NCBI GenBank assembly: GCA_963826795.1
Contig: CAWGYT010000010.1
Location: forward strand, 682,001 to 746,000
DNA length: 64,000 bases
Source: CAWGYT01 sp963826795
GTDB taxonomy: Bacteria > Planctomycetota > Planctomycetia > Pirellulales > Pirellulaceae
Direction of reading: 5' to 3'
Numbering within the stretch: the stretch's first letter is position 1; every line of letters begins with the position of its first letter. The translations under genes and the position numbers were made by a program. The notes below the pieces were generated by a model. That model saw nothing but the letters and a program-made list of their open reading frames with translations, was not told the origin of the DNA and searched no databases. Shown one piece after another: positions 61,991 to 64,000 of the stretch.

Positions 61991-63223
61991 ATGTCGATCA
62001 GCTTGAGGGACCGTTTGACGGAGCCGCCCGTCGGTGAGCCGGGCGACAAGGACTATCTTTGGACGCTGAATTTCGGACCCCAGCATCCGGCGACTCATAC
62101 GACGCTCCGCCTGGTGTTGAAGCTCGACGGGGAGCGGGTCGTCGACGCGATCCCAGACATCGGGTATTTGCATTCCGGCTTTGAAAAGATCGGCGAGCAT
62201 CTGGACTACAACCAGTACGTGACGGTTACGGACCGGATGAACTACATTTCGCCCATGGCCAACAACGTCGCCTGGCACAACGCGGTGGAAAAGCTGTTGG
62301 GAATTGAGGTGACACCGCGGTGCCAGTACATTCGCGTGATCATTTCCGAGCTGGCTCGGATCAGTGATCATTTGGTTGCCGTCGGCGCCATGGGGCTCGA
62401 CACGGGGGCGTTCACTTTCTTTTTGTATGCCTTCAATCAGCGTGAAGCAATCTACGACATCTTCGAATCGCTGTGCGGAGCGCGATTCACCAACAGCTAC
62501 ACCCGCGTGGGCGGCGTCTCGCAAGACATGACGCCGCTGGTGATCGAGAAAATTCGGAAGTTCGTGCTGAGTTTTCCCAAGACGATGGAAGACATGGTGC
62601 GACTGCTCAACCGCAATCGCATTTTCGTGGATCGGACCAAGGGGGTCGGCGTGCTGACGAAGCAGCAGGCCCTGAACCGGAGCTGCACGGGGCCTGTGGC
62701 TCGGGCCAGCGGCGTGACGCGGGACCTTCGCAAGGACCTGCCGTACCTCTCCTACTCGGATTTCGATTTTAAGGTTTGTTGTTCGACGGCCGGTGACTGC
62801 TTCGCTCGCTACTACGTTCGCATGGACGAGATGCGTGAGAGCCTGCGGATTGTGTCGCAAGCGGTTGAGAATCTGCCGTCCGGACCCGTGGACGTCGGAG
62901 TAGGAGAACGCACGGCGCTGCCCACCAAGCAGCAGGTGTATCAGACGATCGAGGGCACGATCACGCACTTCGAGTTGATGATGGCGAATCGCGGTTTCAC
63001 CGTGCCTCACGAGGAATCGTACGCGGCCGTTGAATCCCCCAACGGCGAGTTGGGATTCTATCTGGTGGGCGATGGCCGCGATGTGGCTTATCGGGCTCGC
63101 TGTCGCCCGCCGTCATTTATTCACTTCGCGCTGTTTCCGCACTTGATCACAGGTCACACGCTCAGCGATGTCGTGGCCGTGCTCGGCAGTCTGAATATTA
63201 TCGCCGCAGAACTGGATCGTTAA
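61991..63223 (+). CDS. nuoD: NADH-quinone oxidoreductase subunit D
   Basis: A 410-residue subunit that forms the quinone site with NuoB. Blocks are LNFGPQHPATHTTLRLVL, IGYLHSGFEKIGEHLDYNQY, VTDRMNYISPMANNVAWHNA, ISELARISDHLVAVGAMGLD, GGVSQDM and SFIHFALFPHLITGHTLSDV. The quinone-site His and Tyr equivalents are in place. NuoE starts three bases after the stop codon. Confidence 0.95.
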   Translation: MSISLRDRLTEPPVGEPGDKDYLWTLNFGPQHPATHTTLRLVLKLDGERVVDAIPDIGYLHSGFEKIGEHLDYNQYVTVTDRMNYISPMANNVAWHNAVEKLLGIEVTPRCQYIRVIISELARISDHLVAVGAMGLDTGAFTFFLYAFNQREAIYDIFESLCGARFTNSYTRVGGVSQDMTPLVIEKIRKFVLSFPKTMEDMVRLLNRNRIFVDRTKGVGVLTKQQALNRSCTGPVARASGVTRDLRKDLPYLSYSDFDFKVCCSTAGDCFARYYVRMDEMRESLRIVSQAVENLPSGPVDVGVGERTALPTKQQVYQTIEGTITHFELMMANRGFTVPHEESYAAVESPNGELGFYLVGDGRDVAYRARCRPPSFIHFALFPHLITGHTLSDVVAVLGSLNIIAAELDR

Positions 63224-63225
63224 CG

Positions 63226-63732
63226 ATGAGCATGGAACGTATTCTGACCGACGAGATGGTCGCCCAGATCAAGGCTTATTTTCCCCGGTACCCGAGTCGT
63301 CAGGCCGTGACGCTGCCGGCGCTGCATATCGTCAACGAACATCTGCGACACGTGCCGTTGCAGGCCGTGGTCGAAGTCGCGGAGCTGCTGGAACTGTCGC
63401 CTGCGGAAGTGCAAGACACGCTGTCGTTTTATGGTTTCTTCAAGCAAGACGGGCCGCATGGAGAAACGCGAGCTTGGGTTTGCCGTTCCATCAGTTGTGC
63501 GCTGCGGGGCGGCGAGGAGGTGCTCGGTCACATGTGCGAGCGACTGGGCATTCAACCGGGCGAGACCACGCGGGATGGAAAGCTGACGCTGGAATTCGGC
63601 GAGTGTCTGGGGGCCTGCGAACACGCCCCTTGCATGCTGGCTGGCGACGAGCTGTACAAATGTTTGGACGAAGCGGCCGCGGATCGCTTTTTGGACTCCG
63701 TATCATCAGCAGAGAGGACAGGTCGTGCTTGA
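63226..63732 (+). CDS. nuoE: NADH-quinone oxidoreductase subunit E
   Basis: A 168-residue thioredoxin-like subunit that binds a 2Fe-2S cluster. The four Cys ligands are in AWVCRSISCALRGG (Cys-X4-Cys) and GECLGACEHAPCM (Cys-X3-Cys). An N-terminal helical part of about 80 residues precedes it (VAQIKAYFPRYPSRQAVTLP). It overlaps nuoF by eight bases. Confidence 0.94.
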   Translation: MSMERILTDEMVAQIKAYFPRYPSRQAVTLPALHIVNEHLRHVPLQAVVEVAELLELSPAEVQDTLSFYGFFKQDGPHGETRAWVCRSISCALRGGEEVLGHMCERLGIQPGETTRDGKLTLEFGECLGACEHAPCMLAGDELYKCLDEAAADRFLDSVSSAERTGRA

Positions 63733-64000
63733 GTTTGAGCCGGTATTGCTCGCGAACATTCATCGTGATCAGAGTCAGACGCGCGAAGTTTACGAACAAA
63801 CGGGCGGCTACCAGGCATTGCGCAAAGCGGTTCAGATGTCGCCGCTGGACGTGATCGAGCAAGTCAAACGGAGCGGCCTCAGGGGGCGCGGCGGAGCGGG
63901 TTTTCCCACGGGATTGAAATGGACGTTCCTGCCGAAAGATCATCCGGGACCGATCTATTTCTGCCTGAACGCAGACGAGAGCGAGCCGGGGACGTTCAAC
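63725..64000 (+). CDS. nuoF: NADH-quinone oxidoreductase subunit F, partial
   Basis: The first 92 residues are visible; the gene runs off the window. The family signature SGLRGRGGAGFPTGLKWTFL (NADH/FMN-binding) and YFCLNADESEPGTFN are present. The start is the GTG at 63725, eight bases inside nuoE. NuoF holds the FMN and NADH sites. Confidence 0.92.
   Translation, partial: MLEFEPVLLANIHRDQSQTREVYEQTGGYQALRKAVQMSPLDVIEQVKRSGLRGRGGAGFPTGLKWTFLPKDHPGPIYFCLNADESEPGTFN

Overview
This is a GC-rich bacterial chromosomal segment that most resembles a planctomycete (Planctomycetota, Pirellulales-like). The reasons are inferred from family knowledge: a Tat-dependent DUF1501 protein, a fused Gld-type ABC permease next to a DUF4340 protein, a very long SecA, a long two-helix membrane protein with a Gly/Gln-rich tail, a PQQ-type beta-propeller protein and a heavy-metal-domain lipoprotein. 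No rRNA, tRNA, phage, IS element or CRISPR array was seen.

Layout. 1-1.7 kb: the end of a badly frameshifted alpha-glucan phosphorylase, then a 161-bp-period array of palindromic elements. 1.7-10.1 kb: outer-envelope genes (methyltransferase, heptosyltransferase WaaF, GT4 and WaaE-like GT2 transferases, HldE, an unrecognised protein and LpxK). 10.2-18.6 kb: NADP-isocitrate dehydrogenase, altronate dehydratase, a giant membrane protein with a low-complexity tail, and NadB. 19.2-25.1 kb: a three-gene Gld-like ABC operon. 25.1-32.2 kb, minus strand: DUF971, PaaK-like ligase, fused HyuA/HyuB (5-oxoprolinase-like) and a beta-propeller protein. 32.4-36.0 kb: heavy-metal lipoprotein and an NtrC-type two-component pair. 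36.2-46.3 kb: tail-specific protease, PhnP-like hydrolase, SecA, Kdo transferase and MetK. 46.4-52 kb: two poorly known proteins, a UDP-sugar pyrophosphorylase, ManC and RuvX. 52.4-60.1 kb: DUF1501 protein, a pair of PDZ/trypsin-like proteins, an epimerase-like protein, an MBL hydrolase, a Tyr-rich secreted protein and an M20 peptidase. 60.3-64 kb: the start of a complex I operon, nuoABCDE and partial nuoF.

Together LpxK, Kdo transferase, HldE, WaaF and the WaaE-like transferase imply that a Kdo/heptose-type lipopolysaccharide core is made. SecA, Prc, LpxK and the secreted proteases fit a two-membrane cell.

Many otherwise well-conserved genes are broken by single-base frameshifts: glgP, the 8.0-kb gene, lpxK, uxaA, the giant protein, paaK, hyuAB and waaA. 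This looks more like indel errors in the assembly than mass pseudogene formation, so such genes are annotated as single CDSs with the break located. The most interesting observations are a trypsin-like protein with a PDZ domain nested inside the protease fold and a degenerate triad, sitting beside an intact protease; four internal helical repeats in SecA; a probable AUC start codon on the response regulator; and a probable leaderless nadB mRNA.
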